This document shows, piece after piece, positions 13,059 to 13,528 of a stretch of DNA of 13,528 nucleotides (position 1 is its first letter; every line of letters begins with the position of its first letter). The stretch is taken from assembly GCA_025924275.1 (NCBI GenBank), contig JAICEH010000029.1, forward strand, positions 1-13,528, given 5' to 3'. A model generated the notes under the pieces. It ran no database searches. It had not been told where the DNA came from and saw only the letters and a list, made by a program, of their open reading frames with translations. Origin of the DNA: Gemmatimonadales bacterium (lineage in GTDB: Bacteria > Gemmatimonadota > Gemmatimonadetes > Gemmatimonadales > GWC2-71-9). A program made the translations under genes and the position numbers.

Positions 13059-13528
13059 ATGAGGATCCGCCTTGCCGCCGCCGCGTTGGTCCTCGGTGCC
13101 GTTCCCGTGGTGGCCCAGGAGGCCGCCCCGCCCATCCCGCGGGCGGGCCTCGTCGTCACCCGCTCCGCCCGGCTCGCCCCCGGGGTCTGGCGCCTCCCGG
13201 CGCCCGGCCGCGCTGATGCGGCGGTGATCACGATCCGGGGCGACTCGCTCACCCTCGACCTCACCGGCGTCACCCTCGAGGGCGCCGACCCGTTCGCCGA
13301 CCCCGACACCTTCGAGGGCGTGGCGATCCGGGTCGAGGGCGGGCGCGGGGTCCGGATCACCGGCGGGACCATCCGCGGCTACCGGGTCGGCATCCAGGCC
13401 CTGGGCACGCGGGATCTCGTGATCCAGGGTGCCGACCTGGGCGGCCAGTGGAAGCCGCGGCTCTACTCGCTGGTGGAGCACGAGTCGCTGGTGGACTGGC
13501 TCTCCTTCCATCGGAACGAGCAGGGCGA
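13059..13528 (+). CDS. Secreted right-handed parallel beta-helix (pectate-lyase-like) protein, N-terminal part
   Basis: An open frame of 156 codons runs from the ATG at 13059 off the window end. It starts with a signal peptide (MRIRLAAAALVLGAVPVVAQ). The following sequence has the short, regularly spaced hydrophobic/Gly rungs of parallel beta-helix proteins: VITIRGDSLTLDLTGVTLEG, then VAIRVEGGRGVRITGGTIRG, then YRVGIQALGTRDLVIQGADL. The rung spacing is about 22-25 residues, as in the NosD/pectate-lyase-like (Beta_helix) group. The piece WKPRLYSLVEHESLVDWLSF after the first rungs suggests a loop or accessory segment. Many such proteins bind or cut polysaccharides, but no active-site residues can be named from this fragment. 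The strand and separation by a hairpin indicate its own transcription unit. Confidence 0.78.
   Translation, partial: MRIRLAAAALVLGAVPVVAQEAAPPIPRAGLVVTRSARLAPGVWRLPAPGRADAAVITIRGDSLTLDLTGVTLEGADPFADPDTFEGVAIRVEGGRGVRITGGTIRGYRVGIQALGTRDLVIQGADLGGQWKPRLYSLVEHESLVDWLSFHRNEQG

Overview
The window is very GC-rich and densely packed with genes. Coding strands show strong G/C third-position bias, and many genes start with GTG or overlap the previous stop as GTGA, ATGA or TAGTG. The gene content (secreted proteins with AQ-type signal cleavage sites, an OmpA/TSP3 protein, a DUF4015-type glycoside hydrolase, a pterin/folate cluster) suggests a Gram-negative, high-GC environmental bacterium. A Gemmatimonadota-like genome is my best guess, but it is an inference and no marker gene is present.

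The most notable item is a small gene at 5946-6179 that normal ORF calling misses because it has an in-frame TGA. Read through, it encodes a 77-residue SelW/SelT/SelH (Rdx) family thioredoxin-like protein with the redox motif Cys-Val-Thr-Sec. The TGA is followed by a perfect 8-bp hairpin with a GGC loop, 22 nt downstream. This fits the published bacterial SECIS rules. The gene has a good promoter and Shine-Dalgarno site, and its stop overlaps the start of a phosphofructokinase gene (TAGTG), so the two are probably one transcript. If correct, the organism decodes UGA as selenocysteine; the selA/B/C/D machinery must lie outside the window.

Layout from left to right. (1) 1-1301, minus: a QW-motif (terpenoid cyclase/prenyltransferase-toroid-like) protein with no ATG, GTG or TTG at its expected start, followed by an overlapping TrmB/ArsR-like winged-helix regulator cut by the window edge. 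(2) 1503-5815, minus: a compact four-gene operon for envelope or secreted proteins: OmpA/TSP3 protein, DUF4015 glycoside hydrolase, beta-propeller-like secreted protein, alpha/beta hydrolase. It is driven by a probable leaderless promoter. (3) 5860-7258, plus: divergent promoter, selenoprotein, phosphofructokinase. (4) 7296-12264, minus: a six-gene run read as glutamate formiminotransferase, PTPS/QueD-family enzyme, pterin carbinolamine dehydratase, PabB, PabA, M28 peptidase. Five of the six act on pterins, folates or pABA. The PTPS carries the combined CExxHGH motif associated with dual folate/queuosine function. (5) 12429-13528, plus: a secreted Tyr/Arg/Asp-rich protein, a strong GC hairpin, and the start of a secreted parallel beta-helix protein cut by the window end.

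No tRNA, rRNA, CRISPR array, insertion sequence or integrase was seen.
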